Below, piece after piece: positions 1-9,092 of a DNA stretch of 64,000 nt. Position 1 is the first letter of the stretch. The number at the start of each line of letters is the position of its first letter. The notes beneath the pieces were generated by a model that ran no database searches, was not told the DNA's origin, and worked only from the letters and a program-made list of their open reading frames with translations. A program made the translations under genes and the position numbers. The stretch is from CAVQCT01 sp964520865 (GTDB taxonomy: Bacteria; Zixibacteria; MSB-5A5; GN15; FEB-12): assembly GCA_964520865.1 (NCBI GenBank), contig CAZFOY010000003.1:1-64000 (forward strand), given 5' to 3'.

Positions 1-329
1 GGGTAGCGCGGGAAGGCAAGGATCTTGTGATCGTTTGTTCCGGACGCGAAGGCCATTTTTCGATCGAAGACACGTTGTGCGGCGGGATGTTGATTCACCT
101 GTTGATCGAGAATCATCACCTGGATATCGAAGCGAACGACGCCGCTTCGCTCGCCTTGCTTCTGTACCAGACCAACCGCTCGCGCCTTCGCGAGACAATC
201 GAGCAGGGTGAGCACGGCCGTTTTCTCGACTCGATCGGATTCGGCGGGGACCTGGCGATTGCCGCCCTTCCCGATTCAATGCCGGTCCTTCCGGTGCTCA
301 AGGACGGTCGCTTGATTCTCGAGTCCTGA
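1..329 (+). CDS. comB: ComB-like 2-phosphosulfolactate phosphatase, C-terminal part
   Basis: Only the last ~108 residues are in the window; the frame is open from the left edge, so the gene starts upstream. The segment IVCSGREGHFSIEDTLCGG followed by an alternating hydrophobic stretch matches the conserved C-terminal half of ComB, the Mg-dependent phosphatase that releases sulfolactate from 2-phosphosulfolactate in the coenzyme M route of methanogens. ComB homologs are widespread in bacteria that do not make coenzyme M, where the substrate is not settled, so only the family is asserted. It is followed after 58 nt by the TPR gene on the same strand. Confidence 0.7.
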   Translation, partial: VAREGKDLVIVCSGREGHFSIEDTLCGGMLIHLLIENHHLDIEANDAASLALLLYQTNRSRLRETIEQGEHGRFLDSIGFGGDLAIAALPDSMPVLPVLKDGRLILES

Positions 330-387
330 AGCCTGTTCGTACTGCATTTACCCTAATCTTTTCCGGAGGAAGGCGGTATAAGTACAA

Positions 388-2280
388 ATGATAAAGCGTA
401 TTCTATTGCTTGCGTTGTTGATTCTCCCCATATCCGGAACTTGCGGGGCCGCCGATGGGGTGGAGTGTCAGCTCTCGATTTACGAACATGACACTACTTC
501 ACACTCGGACGTCCTGCTCTGGTCCGACACGACCGACTTCGTAAAAGGAATGCCGGCGAGCGGATTCTTCGGACCATTTTCTGCCGAGATCGAAATTGTC
601 TCGGCCGATTCTGCACGAACGAACTTCACCGTCCAGCTGGTCACGCTCGGCCCGGTAGCGAATACCTACTCCAAGACGTTTGCTGTTGAGTACGGTCTGC
701 CGGCAACAATCAGGGACATCGCGGGCAAGCAGAATTCTCGATACACATTCACGGTGATCCCCAACGCCAGGAAGTCAATCGATACTTCGATCTGCCCCTA
801 CAACCATCGCAAGGAGGGCAGTTTCACTTTCACGCCTGCCGCTTACATGGATATCTACTATGTTCAGGGTTCGCTCGGGGATTTTCATTTCGACAGTGTG
901 CGTGATCTGCTCGACGGTCAGTACCGGCAGCTAATGGCGATGGCTAATCTCACGATACCGGGAAAGACCCTCGTCTATCTCTGTCCCTGTCCCCTCTATT
1001 CGGTCATCTGGGACAAGCGTTTCGGTATGTCGGTTGACCCGACCCGAAACAGCGCCTTTGCAGTGTTCAATCGCGATGTGAATACCGCAGATCCGTTCAT
1101 CGTACAGCAGACCCAGATTCTGCGCAACTTCGGCTACTCCGCTCCGTTCCTGTCCGAAGGATTCGCCGGCTACTACTCCTTCTCCGTCTACGATATGAGG
1201 CAGATCTTCAAGGAGAAGAAACAGATCCCGTTGCGGAAGCTCATGGCTACTCACGACTACTACACGGCGAATGCAGGCATAGCAGATCGGACGGTGGCGA
1301 GTTTCGTAAAGTTTCTCATCGATCAATATAAGATCGACAGGTTCCTTAAGCTGTACGCTGCCGCCGATGACCTGAATCTCCAGTCCGCTATCGAAAGCAC
1401 CTACGGCAAGTCGCTTCAGCAGCTCGAAGCGGAATGGAAAACCTTTGTGGACACCAGCACGATCTCGTCGGCCGAGTTTGCTCTTCATTCCGGGATGGCC
1501 GAAGAGATGCTGAACTATAAGCAGATGCTTGAGTACGCCGAAGGGATGCTGAGGTCGGCCAAGACCTCGACTGACAGCATCGGGGCCTACGGTCAGCTCA
1601 AAAGAGCGTACTTCTTCAACGGTGATTACTACAAAGCGACCAACATCGAAAGGGTTCTGCTCAAAGTTGACAGCACAAATGTCCTCGACTGGATGGCCCT
1701 CGGTTCTTACCAGATGATGAACGGTTACTACGACAGCGCATTTGCATCGTTCAACAAAGCGAAAAAAATCGACTCGACAAATCAGCTGGTCAATTTCAAT
1801 ATCGCTCTGTACTACCTGTTACGCAACGATTCGGCCAAAGCGAGACAGATCCTTGTTAACAATCTGAGTATCGCCAAAGGTGCCCAGGCGCAGGGTGAAA
1901 GTCGGGTGACCCTGGCAAATCTGTTGATGACTTCGAAAGACAAGTCGGAACATGCGAAAGCTGCCAAAATGTATCAGGAGACGATAAGCAATTTCAGTAA
2001 GTCACTTCAGATAAACGGCGCCGATGCTTCCCTGTACATGTGGATAGGGATCTCGTATCTGGGACTTGGGGACCTCGACAACGCCCTCTCCTTCCTGCAC
2101 ACTGCGGAGTTTCTCGAGACCCGTCCCTTCTATCAGGGGATGATCGATCTCTGGCTTGGCAAAGCGTACCTGGCATCGAACAAAAAGGATTCTGCCGACA
2201 CGTATCTGGCTCAGGTCATGTCGGTTTCTTCGGCCGCCTATCATCAGCGCGAGGCAAAAGCACTGCTCCAGAAGGATTAA
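388..2280 (+). CDS. Exported TPR protein with degenerate peptidase MA-like domain
   Basis: A 630-residue protein. Residues 1-22 form a signal peptide (MIKRILLLALLILPISG...). Residues ~150-355 resemble the peptidase MA-like gluzincin domain: the downstream glutamate context LSEGFAGYYS (E257) is kept, but the place where HExxH should lie reads PFIVQQTQILRNFG with no histidine, so zinc binding and catalysis are probably lost. Residues ~360-630 hold TPR-like helical repeats (for example MALGSYQMMNGYYDSAFASF). It likely acts in the periplasm as a scaffold or binding protein. The next gene, a BatA-like membrane protein, starts 11 nt downstream, suggesting co-transcription. An SD-like GGAGGAAGG lies about 15 nt before the ATG. 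Confidence 0.75.
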   Translation: MIKRILLLALLILPISGTCGAADGVECQLSIYEHDTTSHSDVLLWSDTTDFVKGMPASGFFGPFSAEIEIVSADSARTNFTVQLVTLGPVANTYSKTFAVEYGLPATIRDIAGKQNSRYTFTVIPNARKSIDTSICPYNHRKEGSFTFTPAAYMDIYYVQGSLGDFHFDSVRDLLDGQYRQLMAMANLTIPGKTLVYLCPCPLYSVIWDKRFGMSVDPTRNSAFAVFNRDVNTADPFIVQQTQILRNFGYSAPFLSEGFAGYYSFSVYDMRQIFKEKKQIPLRKLMATHDYYTANAGIADRTVASFVKFLIDQYKIDRFLKLYAAADDLNLQSAIESTYGKSLQQLEAEWKTFVDTSTISSAEFALHSGMAEEMLNYKQMLEYAEGMLRSAKTSTDSIGAYGQLKRAYFFNGDYYKATNIERVLLKVDSTNVLDWMALGSYQMMNGYYDSAFASFNKAKKIDSTNQLVNFNIALYYLLRNDSAKARQILVNNLSIAKGAQAQGESRVTLANLLMTSKDKSEHAKAAKMYQETISNFSKSLQINGADASLYMWIGISYLGLGDLDNALSFLHTAEFLETRPFYQGMIDLWLGKAYLASNKKDSADTYLAQVMSVSSAAYHQREAKALLQKD

Positions 2281-2291
2281 GTTAACGGACT

Positions 2292-4364
2292 ATGTTCAAT
2301 TTTCTAAATACAGGCGTCCTCTTCGCGGCGGTTGCGGCTGTCATCCCGCTGATCATTCACCTGTTTTCGAAGCGGAAGGTCAAGATCATCGATTTCTCGT
2401 CGCTGAAGCATCTGAAAGCGATGCAGCGCCGACAGGTCCGACGACTCAAGATCCGTCAGCTTCTCCTGCTCATCCTTCGCATGCTCATCATCCTGCTGGT
2501 AGTACTGGCGTTCGCCCGGCCGACCACCAAGGGCGGAAATGTCGGATCGCACGCGGCCGTATCGGCGGTGGTCCTGTTCGACAACTCAGCTTCGATGGAC
2601 CGATACGTCACCGACGGCAACTTGTTCGATCTCGCCCGAAAGCGAACGGAGCAGCTCCTGAATACTTTTGGCGAAGGCGATCAGATATCGCTGCTTCCGA
2701 TGGTTGCCACAGATGCTTCGACTCAGGAGGTCGGATTCTCTTCCGCTGCTGTGGCAAAAGAACAGCTGAGCAGCCTGCAGGCAAGGTTCGAAGAGGCGGA
2801 CCTTCAGGGGGCGCTGGAGAAGACCGTCACCCTTCTCAACGCGGCAAAGAACCTGAACAAAGAAGTTTACATAGTATCAGACCGGCAGCGGGTTTCCCTG
2901 CCCGACTCGAGTGTCCTTGCCGGTACCGACGCTCACGTATATTATCTTGACCTTCCGCTCGAGGCACCGGACAACGCCGGAATTGTCTCGGTTGATTTCG
3001 GCGGTCAACTCATCGCACCGGGTCACGATTTCACACTGTCGGCGAGTGTCAAGAATTACGGCGACGCCGATCGAAGCGATATGATCGCGTCGCTCTTTCT
3101 CGATGGCACCCGCACCGCCCAAACCGATTTCTCGGTAAAGGCACACGACCAGACGCAGGTCAAGTTCACTCGGAGCGTGACGACAACCGGGTTTCATTCC
3201 GGGTATGTGGAGATCTCCGACGACAAATTCATGGACGACAACCGGTACTACTTCAGCTTCCGCATCCCCGATCGGTTCAATCTGCTCGTGATCGATGGTG
3301 ACAACACCGGCAAGCTCATCTCCCTCGCTCTGGCACCGTCGCCCACGCTAACGCAGTACTGGTCGGTCAAGAGTGTCGACCCGAATGACCTGACCGGAGT
3401 GGATCTGAATCAGTATGACGCTATTATAGTAACGGGGGCACCTTCGTTGCCTAAGACGTACATCGATCGACTCAAGTCTTTCACAATAAACGGCAATTCG
3501 ATCTTCGTGCTCTATGGCGGCGGCACCGATATCAAATACTACAACGAGAACTGGGCGCCGTTGACCGGAGTCGTGTACGACAAACCTATTGACCCGAACT
3601 TCACCCGTGCCGGTTACTATTCGTTGCTTTCTTATGATGTCAATCACCCGATCTTCTCGGTGTTTGCGTCGGCGAACAAGAAACCACCGGAAGTGAAGTT
3701 CTATACACTGCCGACCGTGCATCTTCAGGGAACGGCCCGCTCGCTGATGCTTTTCACCGGCGACCGTCCGGCCCTGGTCGAAAATGCTTACGGTCGCGGC
3801 AAGGTGCTCAGTTTCAATGGGCCGATCGCTCCGCAATACTCCGACCTGACCGGGCATGCCTTCTTTGTACCGCTCGTCTCACGAATCGCCGAGTATCTGT
3901 CATCCGACCTTTCAAGCTACGACCTTCGCGTCTTCTGTGGCGGCAGCCTGGCCCGACCGCTCTCCGATCGCGTCTCCGTGAGCAGCGCCCTGAGTTTGAT
4001 TACTCCTGACAGCTCCAGCTACAGTCTGGTTCCGGAGGAGTCGCAGGGATCAATGGTCATTCATATCAGTCCGATCAATCATCCCGGCATTTATCACGTG
4101 GTCAACCAGGGACGCGAGATCGATCGCGTGGCCGTCAATCTCACCCCCTCCGAATGTGATTTGACCTCGGTCGACACCGATCAATTCGCTACGGCGATTG
4201 GCGCTGCGAAAATGAACGTGCTGGGCGGTCAGGCGAATCTTGGCAGCGTCATCGCACAGTTCCGCTACGGAAAAGAACTCTGGCAGCTCTTTGTCTGGAT
4301 CGCACTCATTCTACTCGCAATTGAGATATTGCTCTCAAGAGGCTCCGCTCCCGAGGAATCGTAA
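2292..4364 (+). CDS. BatA-like membrane protein with VWA domain
   Basis: A 690-residue protein. The N-terminus matches the BatA N-terminal family: membrane segment (~residues 5-25), basic loop SKRKVKIIDFSSLKHLK, second membrane segment (~55-75) ending FARPTT. A von Willebrand A-like domain follows with an intact MIDAS start D97-x-S99-x-S101. Residues ~300-480 look like a class I glutamine amidotransferase-like fold (YDAIIVTGAPSLP, VLYGGG) without an obvious catalytic Cys. A last membrane helix (LWQLFVWIALILLAIEILL) sits near the C-terminus. Proteins of this architecture are common in Bacteroidota and related phyla; their exact role is unknown. The TAA stop overlaps the next ATG by one base. 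Confidence 0.8.
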   Translation: MFNFLNTGVLFAAVAAVIPLIIHLFSKRKVKIIDFSSLKHLKAMQRRQVRRLKIRQLLLLILRMLIILLVVLAFARPTTKGGNVGSHAAVSAVVLFDNSASMDRYVTDGNLFDLARKRTEQLLNTFGEGDQISLLPMVATDASTQEVGFSSAAVAKEQLSSLQARFEEADLQGALEKTVTLLNAAKNLNKEVYIVSDRQRVSLPDSSVLAGTDAHVYYLDLPLEAPDNAGIVSVDFGGQLIAPGHDFTLSASVKNYGDADRSDMIASLFLDGTRTAQTDFSVKAHDQTQVKFTRSVTTTGFHSGYVEISDDKFMDDNRYYFSFRIPDRFNLLVIDGDNTGKLISLALAPSPTLTQYWSVKSVDPNDLTGVDLNQYDAIIVTGAPSLPKTYIDRLKSFTINGNSIFVLYGGGTDIKYYNENWAPLTGVVYDKPIDPNFTRAGYYSLLSYDVNHPIFSVFASANKKPPEVKFYTLPTVHLQGTARSLMLFTGDRPALVENAYGRGKVLSFNGPIAPQYSDLTGHAFFVPLVSRIAEYLSSDLSSYDLRVFCGGSLARPLSDRVSVSSALSLITPDSSSYSLVPEESQGSMVIHISPINHPGIYHVVNQGREIDRVAVNLTPSECDLTSVDTDQFATAIGAAKMNVLGGQANLGSVIAQFRYGKELWQLFVWIALILLAIEILLSRGSAPEES

Positions 4365-6253
4365 TGACTTTGCTGGCCGCTGAAAGAATTTCCAAACGAT
4401 TCAACGACCAGATCATCTTTCAGGACGTTTCGTTCACGATCGGCGACAGCGAACGGATTGGTCTGGTGGGCAAGAACGGCTCCGGCAAGACGACGCTGTT
4501 CGAAATACTGGCCGGTGTACAGGAGCTCGATTCGGGCAGTATCACCCGCGCCAAGGCGTGCAAGATCGATTATGCCGAGCAGGAAAAGACCGATTTCCTT
4601 GAACTGACGCTCTTTGATTTCGTCTCCTCGGCCCGTCAGGATCTGCTCGATATGCGCCGGGAGATCGCAAAGCTGGAAGAAAATTTGGCCCGGCATCCCG
4701 ACGACGCTTCTATGCTCGACCGGCTCGGTCAGCTTCAGAATCGATATGAACATCAGCAGGGGTTTACTTTCGAAAACGAAATTAAAGTAATCCTGGCCGG
4801 ACTTGGATTTGTCGAAGATCGGTTTCGGGACCGAATACGGAATTTTTCCGGCGGGGAGAAGAACCGGGCCGGATTGGCACGGATCCTCGCGGGCAACGGC
4901 AATTTACTCCTGCTCGACGAGCCGACCAATCACCTCGATATCGAATCGACCACCTGGCTGGAGGAATATCTTCAGAAGACGACAAAGAGTTTCGTTGTGG
5001 TTTCGCACGACCGGACATTTCTGAGCAACACGGTTGGAACAGTCTGGGAGATTTTGAATGGGCGAATCGATTCCTATGTCGGGACATTCAGCAAATTTCT
5101 CGAGCAGCGATCCGAGCGCAGGAGGCTTCACGAGCACCACTACCGTCATCAGCGCGAGGAGATTCTTCGGCTCGAAGACTACGTCCGCCGCAATATGGCG
5201 GGACAAAAGACCAAGCAGGCACAGTCCAAGCTGAAATATCTTGCCCGGATAAAACGGATCCCTCCGCCGGAGACGGATGGGTCCGGTCCGACTATTCGCC
5301 TGACTTCCTCGGGCCGATCGTTCGCACACGTCCTGGCGGTCGATGCTCTCACGATCGGTTACGGCGATCGGACGGTTGTCGACGACATCAAGTTCGATAT
5401 CTACCGTGGCGACAGGATAGGCGTCATAGGGGCTAACGGTTCGGGCAAGTCGACGCTTATCAAGTCGATAATCGGCGAAATCGAACCGATGACGGGTGAT
5501 ATCCGACTCGGTAACAATGTCGATGTCGCCTATTTCGATCAGGAGCTGTCCGACCTGGACGACAGCAAAACGGTATTGGAAAACCTGTGGGAAGAAGATC
5601 CCTCGGTCGAAGTTGGTGTCATACGGTCGTTTCTCGGTCGTTTTGGTTTCACCGGTGAGGATGCCTTCAAACCGGTCATGACGCTCTCCGGCGGCGAGAA
5701 GACAAAGCTCTCCCTCGCCAAGCTGCTGTATCACCCGGCGAACTTCATCATATTCGATGAACCAACCAATCATCTCGATATCGGCTCGCGTGAGGCGCTC
5801 GAAGAAGCGTTGTGCAACTACGATGGAAGCCTGCTTGTGGTCAGCCACGACCGCTATTTCCTTGACCGCGTGGCGACCCGGGTGTTTCATATTGTCGACG
5901 GCCGGCTTCAGACCTACGAAGGCAACTACTCTTTCTTCAAGGAGAAGACTTCGGCTCTACCACCCGTAGTGCGCACCGAGAAGAAGCCGTCGGAATCCAA
6001 GCAGGCTTATTTCGAATTCAAAGAGAAGTCGCGCCAGCGCTCGCGGCTTAAGAAGGATATTGACAAGACCCGGAGTCGAATTGAAAAGCTTGAGCGCCAA
6101 CTGGAAGAGATTACCGAAGACCTGACCGAACGAATTCCGAAAAGCGATTGGGAGAAACTTCAGGAGGCTACCGATAAGAAAACAAGGATGGAAGAAGAAC
6201 TGCTGGAGTTGTACCACAATCTCGAAGAACTGGAAGGGATTGAGCTTGATTAA
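4364..6253 (+). CDS. ABC-F family ATPase (Uup/YdiF-like)
   Basis: A 629-residue soluble protein with two ABC cassettes and no membrane segment. Cassette 1: Walker A GKNGSGKTT near residue 36, signature FSGGEKNRAG near 160, Walker B LLLLDEPTNHLD near 180. Cassette 2: GANGSGKST near 356, signature LSGGEKTKLS near 441, then IIFDEPTNHLD. The linker between cassettes is charged and helical, as in ribosome-binding ABC-F proteins, and the last ~90 residues form a Lys/Glu-rich coiled coil as in Uup and YdiF. Family role: translation factor acting at the ribosomal E site. The subfamily cannot be fixed from motifs alone. Confidence 0.92.
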   Translation: MTLLAAERISKRFNDQIIFQDVSFTIGDSERIGLVGKNGSGKTTLFEILAGVQELDSGSITRAKACKIDYAEQEKTDFLELTLFDFVSSARQDLLDMRREIAKLEENLARHPDDASMLDRLGQLQNRYEHQQGFTFENEIKVILAGLGFVEDRFRDRIRNFSGGEKNRAGLARILAGNGNLLLLDEPTNHLDIESTTWLEEYLQKTTKSFVVVSHDRTFLSNTVGTVWEILNGRIDSYVGTFSKFLEQRSERRRLHEHHYRHQREEILRLEDYVRRNMAGQKTKQAQSKLKYLARIKRIPPPETDGSGPTIRLTSSGRSFAHVLAVDALTIGYGDRTVVDDIKFDIYRGDRIGVIGANGSGKSTLIKSIIGEIEPMTGDIRLGNNVDVAYFDQELSDLDDSKTVLENLWEEDPSVEVGVIRSFLGRFGFTGEDAFKPVMTLSGGEKTKLSLAKLLYHPANFIIFDEPTNHLDIGSREALEEALCNYDGSLLVVSHDRYFLDRVATRVFHIVDGRLQTYEGNYSFFKEKTSALPPVVRTEKKPSESKQAYFEFKEKSRQRSRLKKDIDKTRSRIEKLERQLEEITEDLTERIPKSDWEKLQEATDKKTRMEEELLELYHNLEELEGIELD

Positions 6254-6860
6254 GCTGCTGAGCATATCCGGTTCACCGGTCGAGGGATCTTCGACCGACA
6301 TTCTCCTGAAGCGAGTCGCAGATTCGTTAGCAAGTACAGTGGATGAGGAAACAACGGTTGAACGCATTAGACTCAACGATCTCAAGTTTATCCCGTGTCA
6401 GGCGTGTGGACGGGCGCCGACCCCGCAGTATTGCTTCTACGACGACGATCTGACCCGCGTGTATGAATCTCTGGAAAAATGCGATTGCCTGATCTTCGGT
6501 TCGCCCGTCTATTTCGATTCGGTTTCGGGACAGGCCAAGATGTTTATCGACCGATGCAATTGTTTTCGCCCGTACGACTTCAACAACATCGATCCGGATC
6601 ACGATTTCGTCAAGCTGCTCAAGCGGAAGCGTCCCGGCGCCATGGTCCTGATTGGAGGCGAAAGACAGTGGATGGAAGGTGCGAGGCGGGTAGTAGCAGG
6701 ATTTTTCAAATGGGTGGAAGTAACCAATGAAGGGCTGGTTACGTACAGCTCAACTGATGACAGAAAGATCGGCACGGTAGCTGAAGACAGCTCAAAGCTG
6801 CAAGAAGCCGACGATCTGGGAAGAAAGTTGGCAACGCAGCTAATTGCGGCAAAGGAGTAG
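6240..6860 (+). CDS. NAD(P)H-dependent FMN reductase-type flavoprotein
   Basis: A 206-residue flavodoxin-like protein. The N-terminal phosphate-binding loop SISGSPVEGSSTD and the segment FGSPVYFDSVSGQAKMFIDRC are typical of the NADPH-dependent FMN reductase / iron-sulfur flavoprotein superfamily. A C53-x2-C56-x8-C65 cluster followed by DDD resembles the compact cysteine motif seen in iron-sulfur flavoproteins, so an FeS centre is possible but not proven. The likely start is TTG at 6240, 14 nt inside the ABC-F gene, giving translational coupling; no ATG lies near the conserved N-terminus. Substrate unknown. Confidence 0.8.
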   Translation: MSLIKLLSISGSPVEGSSTDILLKRVADSLASTVDEETTVERIRLNDLKFIPCQACGRAPTPQYCFYDDDLTRVYESLEKCDCLIFGSPVYFDSVSGQAKMFIDRCNCFRPYDFNNIDPDHDFVKLLKRKRPGAMVLIGGERQWMEGARRVVAGFFKWVEVTNEGLVTYSSTDDRKIGTVAEDSSKLQEADDLGRKLATQLIAAKE

Positions 6861-6864
6861 ATCA

Positions 6865-7539
6865 ATGGAAGATGATAAGTCGATCACGGCCTATTATGGC
6901 CAGCGGGCTCCCGAATACGAACAGATTTACTTCCGGGAGATCCCGGATCGCCGGAGACAAATCGATGAGGAGGCTGAGCGGGTCCGTGAATTGACCAAAG
7001 ATAAGACGATTCTGGAACTGGCGTGTGGCACCGGGTACTGGACACAAATTGCCTCGGGAAACGCGAAGTCGATCCTTGCTTCGGATATTTCCGCTGAGAT
7101 GATCGCCGAAGCTCGTAAGAAAGAGTATCATTGTCCGGTCGAATTCGTGCTTGCCGACCTGAACCATCTCCCCTTCCCCAAACATAGCTTTGATTTGATT
7201 ATCCTCGGCTTCTGGTTTTCGCACGAACCGAAGAGCGGCTACAACAGGCTGTTCAGCACGCTGGCATCACTCGTTCGCGTCGGCGGCCGGATCTGGATGA
7301 TTGACAACAATCCTCCGGCCGAAGGAGCGAATACCGACTCGGTCGGGACCGATGAAGGGGGCAATAACCTCAAGAAGCGCCAGCTGAGCAACGGCAAGGA
7401 GTTCGTTATCATCAAGAACTACTTTTCGCCCGAACTCCTCAGGTCGATCTTCGCGGACGAATTCACGATTGACCGGCTGAATTTCGGTTCCTATTATTGG
7501 TCGGTGGTCCTGACTCCGAAAACGGCGTATACTCAATAA
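6865..7539 (+). CDS. Class I SAM-dependent methyltransferase
   Basis: About 224 residues. Motif I is ILELACGTGYWTQIA (near residue 50), followed by ASDISAEMIAEAR (motif II acidic residue) and the VLADLNHLPF / FDLIILGFW region, typical of the methyltransferase 11/25 group. The substrate cannot be read from the sequence. ATG 6865 is chosen over the in-frame TTG at 6844 because AAAGGAG (6851-6857) is ideally spaced before it. It lies four nucleotides after the flavoprotein stop, so the two are probably one transcript. Confidence 0.85.
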   Translation: MEDDKSITAYYGQRAPEYEQIYFREIPDRRRQIDEEAERVRELTKDKTILELACGTGYWTQIASGNAKSILASDISAEMIAEARKKEYHCPVEFVLADLNHLPFPKHSFDLIILGFWFSHEPKSGYNRLFSTLASLVRVGGRIWMIDNNPPAEGANTDSVGTDEGGNNLKKRQLSNGKEFVIIKNYFSPELLRSIFADEFTIDRLNFGSYYWSVVLTPKTAYTQ

Positions 7540-7658
7540 CTATTTGCTGGACAATAAATTAGGGTAGGCGCCGGAAAAGCTGCCAGTCCGGCCTTGCCAA
7601 GTCGGAAAAACGTAGTATATTATTGCGCTTGGGGTTTCGCACTTGCGGAACCTCCGTG

Positions 7659-7667
7659 TGTTATAAT
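7659..7667 (+). promoter_or_regulatory. Extended -10 promoter for rpmE operon
   Basis: TG-T-TATAAT is a perfect extended -10 element 42 nt before the rpmE GTG. No good -35 hexamer sits at 16-18 nt, which is normal for extended -10 promoters. The 169-nt gap between the methyltransferase and rpmE fits an independent transcription start here. Confidence 0.55.
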
Positions 7668-7708
7668 ACTTGGAAGTTATTAGAAATAGTAGATAAAGGA
7701 AATGTAGA

Positions 7709-7921
7709 GTGAAATCAGGAATTCATCCCGAATACAACGAGATTGTGATTACGTGTGCCTGCGGCGCGACCTATCCGACCCGGTCCACCCGCAAGAGCAT
7801 CAACGTTGAAATCTGCTCGAACTGCCACCCGTTCTTCACGGGCAAGCAGAAGCTGATCGACACGGCCGGCCGCGTGGAGCGCTTCCGTCGCAAATACAAA
7901 CTGGCCGACAAGGGAAAATAA
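7709..7921 (+). CDS. rpmE: 50S ribosomal protein L31
   Basis: A 70-residue protein matching bacterial L31 along its length (MKSGIHPEYNEI..., HPFFTGKQK). It is the zinc-binding C+ form: C16, C18, C36 and C39 are all present. The start is GTG at 7709, preceded by AAAGGA at 7696-7700. It heads the group rpmE - DUF1385 - prfA - membrane protein - prmC, an arrangement often seen in bacteria (L31 beside release factor and its methylase). Confidence 0.95.
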   Translation: MKSGIHPEYNEIVITCACGATYPTRSTRKSINVEICSNCHPFFTGKQKLIDTAGRVERFRRKYKLADKGK

Positions 7922-7943
7922 GAAGATTCTATTCAATCTTTTG

Positions 7944-7983
7944 CCAGGGCGGTGCGTATTTTAAATACGGCACCGCTCACTGG
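7944..7983 (+). other. Long imperfect hairpin between rpmE and the DUF1385 gene
   Basis: CCAG and CTGG bracket a long interrupted inverted repeat whose core is GCGGTGC (7949-7955) and GCACCGC (7970-7976), extended inward by GTATT/AATAC around an AT loop. There is no T-tract after it, so it is not a standard intrinsic terminator; it could be an mRNA-processing or attenuation structure setting L31 levels apart from the downstream genes. Confidence 0.4.
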
Positions 7984-8045
7984 TGTTTGGTGCCCACTCA
8001 CTATTGCGACCCAGAGCAGAACAGTAGTTACCGAGGAAACATTCC

Positions 8046-9014
8046 ATGCCCGATTTGAACATTGGCGGACAGGCTGTAATCGAAGGCGTCATGATGCGCT
8101 CCAAGGATCGTATCTCCACGGCCGTGCGCATCCCGAACGGTGAGATCGTGGTCCGCACCGATGAATACAAGTCGCTGGCTTCCCGGTACAAACTGCTCAA
8201 CGTCCCGATCCTTCGCGGCGCAGTTGCCTTCGTTGAGATGCTCATACTCGGCATCAAGACGCTGAATTTCTCCGCCGACGTGGCGATGAAAGAGGTGGCG
8301 AAAGAAGAAGCGGCCAAGAAGGGCGAACCGGTCAAAGAGAAGCGACGCGGATCGAACAGCATCATGCTCGTCTTCAGCGCCCTGTTCGCGATTGCTTTCG
8401 GCGTGTTTGTTTTCTTCTTCATCCCTATTGCGATTACCACCTGGCTGCATCTCGATAAGAATGCAGTCGGCTTCAATCTGATCGCCGGCGGTATCCGCCT
8501 GACGATGTTCGTACTCTATGTCTGGGGAATTTCCCTGTTCGGCGAGTTCAAACGGATATTCCAGTACCACGGCGCCGAGCATAAGTCGATCTTTGCCTAT
8601 GAAAGCGGCGACGACCTTCTTCCTGAGCGGGCCGCCTGCCACACCCGATTCCACCCTCGTTGCGGGACTTCGTTTATACTTATCGTAGCGCTGATCGCAA
8701 TTCTGATCTATGCCATTTCCGACACGATCTTTACGCTGTACACCGGACATCCTCCGATACTTGTCACCCGGTTCGCCGTTCATTTCTGCCTGTTGCCGAT
8801 CGTAGCCGGCGGATCGTATGAACTTCTCAAACTGTCCGGCAAGACCCGCGACAATAAGCTTACCCAGATCCTCATTCAGCCCGGCCTCTGGCTCCAGAAG
8901 ATCACCACCAAGGAGCCTTCAATCGACCAGCTCGAAGTTGCGATCGTCGCCCTTCGGGCCTCCCTTGGCGAGATCGAAGCGAATATCGCACCCGATCGCG
9001 CCGCCGTCTCGTAG
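8046..9014 (+). CDS. DUF1385 family membrane protein (YqhQ-like)
   Basis: A 322-residue integral membrane protein. The opening MPDLNIGGQAVIEGVMMRS is the hallmark of the DUF1385 family, and the later YHGAEHKSIFAYE and HTRFHPRCGTSFI segments, with conserved His, Glu and Cys, are also typical. Four or five hydrophobic helices can be counted (for example IMLVFSALFAIAFGVFVFFF). Function is unknown; in many bacteria it lies beside rpmE and prfA, as here. GAGGAAA precedes the ATG by 8 nt. Confidence 0.9.
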   Translation: MPDLNIGGQAVIEGVMMRSKDRISTAVRIPNGEIVVRTDEYKSLASRYKLLNVPILRGAVAFVEMLILGIKTLNFSADVAMKEVAKEEAAKKGEPVKEKRRGSNSIMLVFSALFAIAFGVFVFFFIPIAITTWLHLDKNAVGFNLIAGGIRLTMFVLYVWGISLFGEFKRIFQYHGAEHKSIFAYESGDDLLPERAACHTRFHPRCGTSFILIVALIAILIYAISDTIFTLYTGHPPILVTRFAVHFCLLPIVAGGSYELLKLSGKTRDNKLTQILIQPGLWLQKITTKEPSIDQLEVAIVALRASLGEIEANIAPDRAAVS

Positions 9015-9092
9015 CTACTCCCCCTTATTCCACTTGCCCCCTACCGGGGAATCTTTTACCATTGCACGTAACATTCTTCAAGAGAAAGTGAT

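Noticed and set aside
4904..5890. 328-codon minus-strand frame opposite the ABC-F gene
   Set aside because: Antisense shadow of the repeated ABC cassettes.
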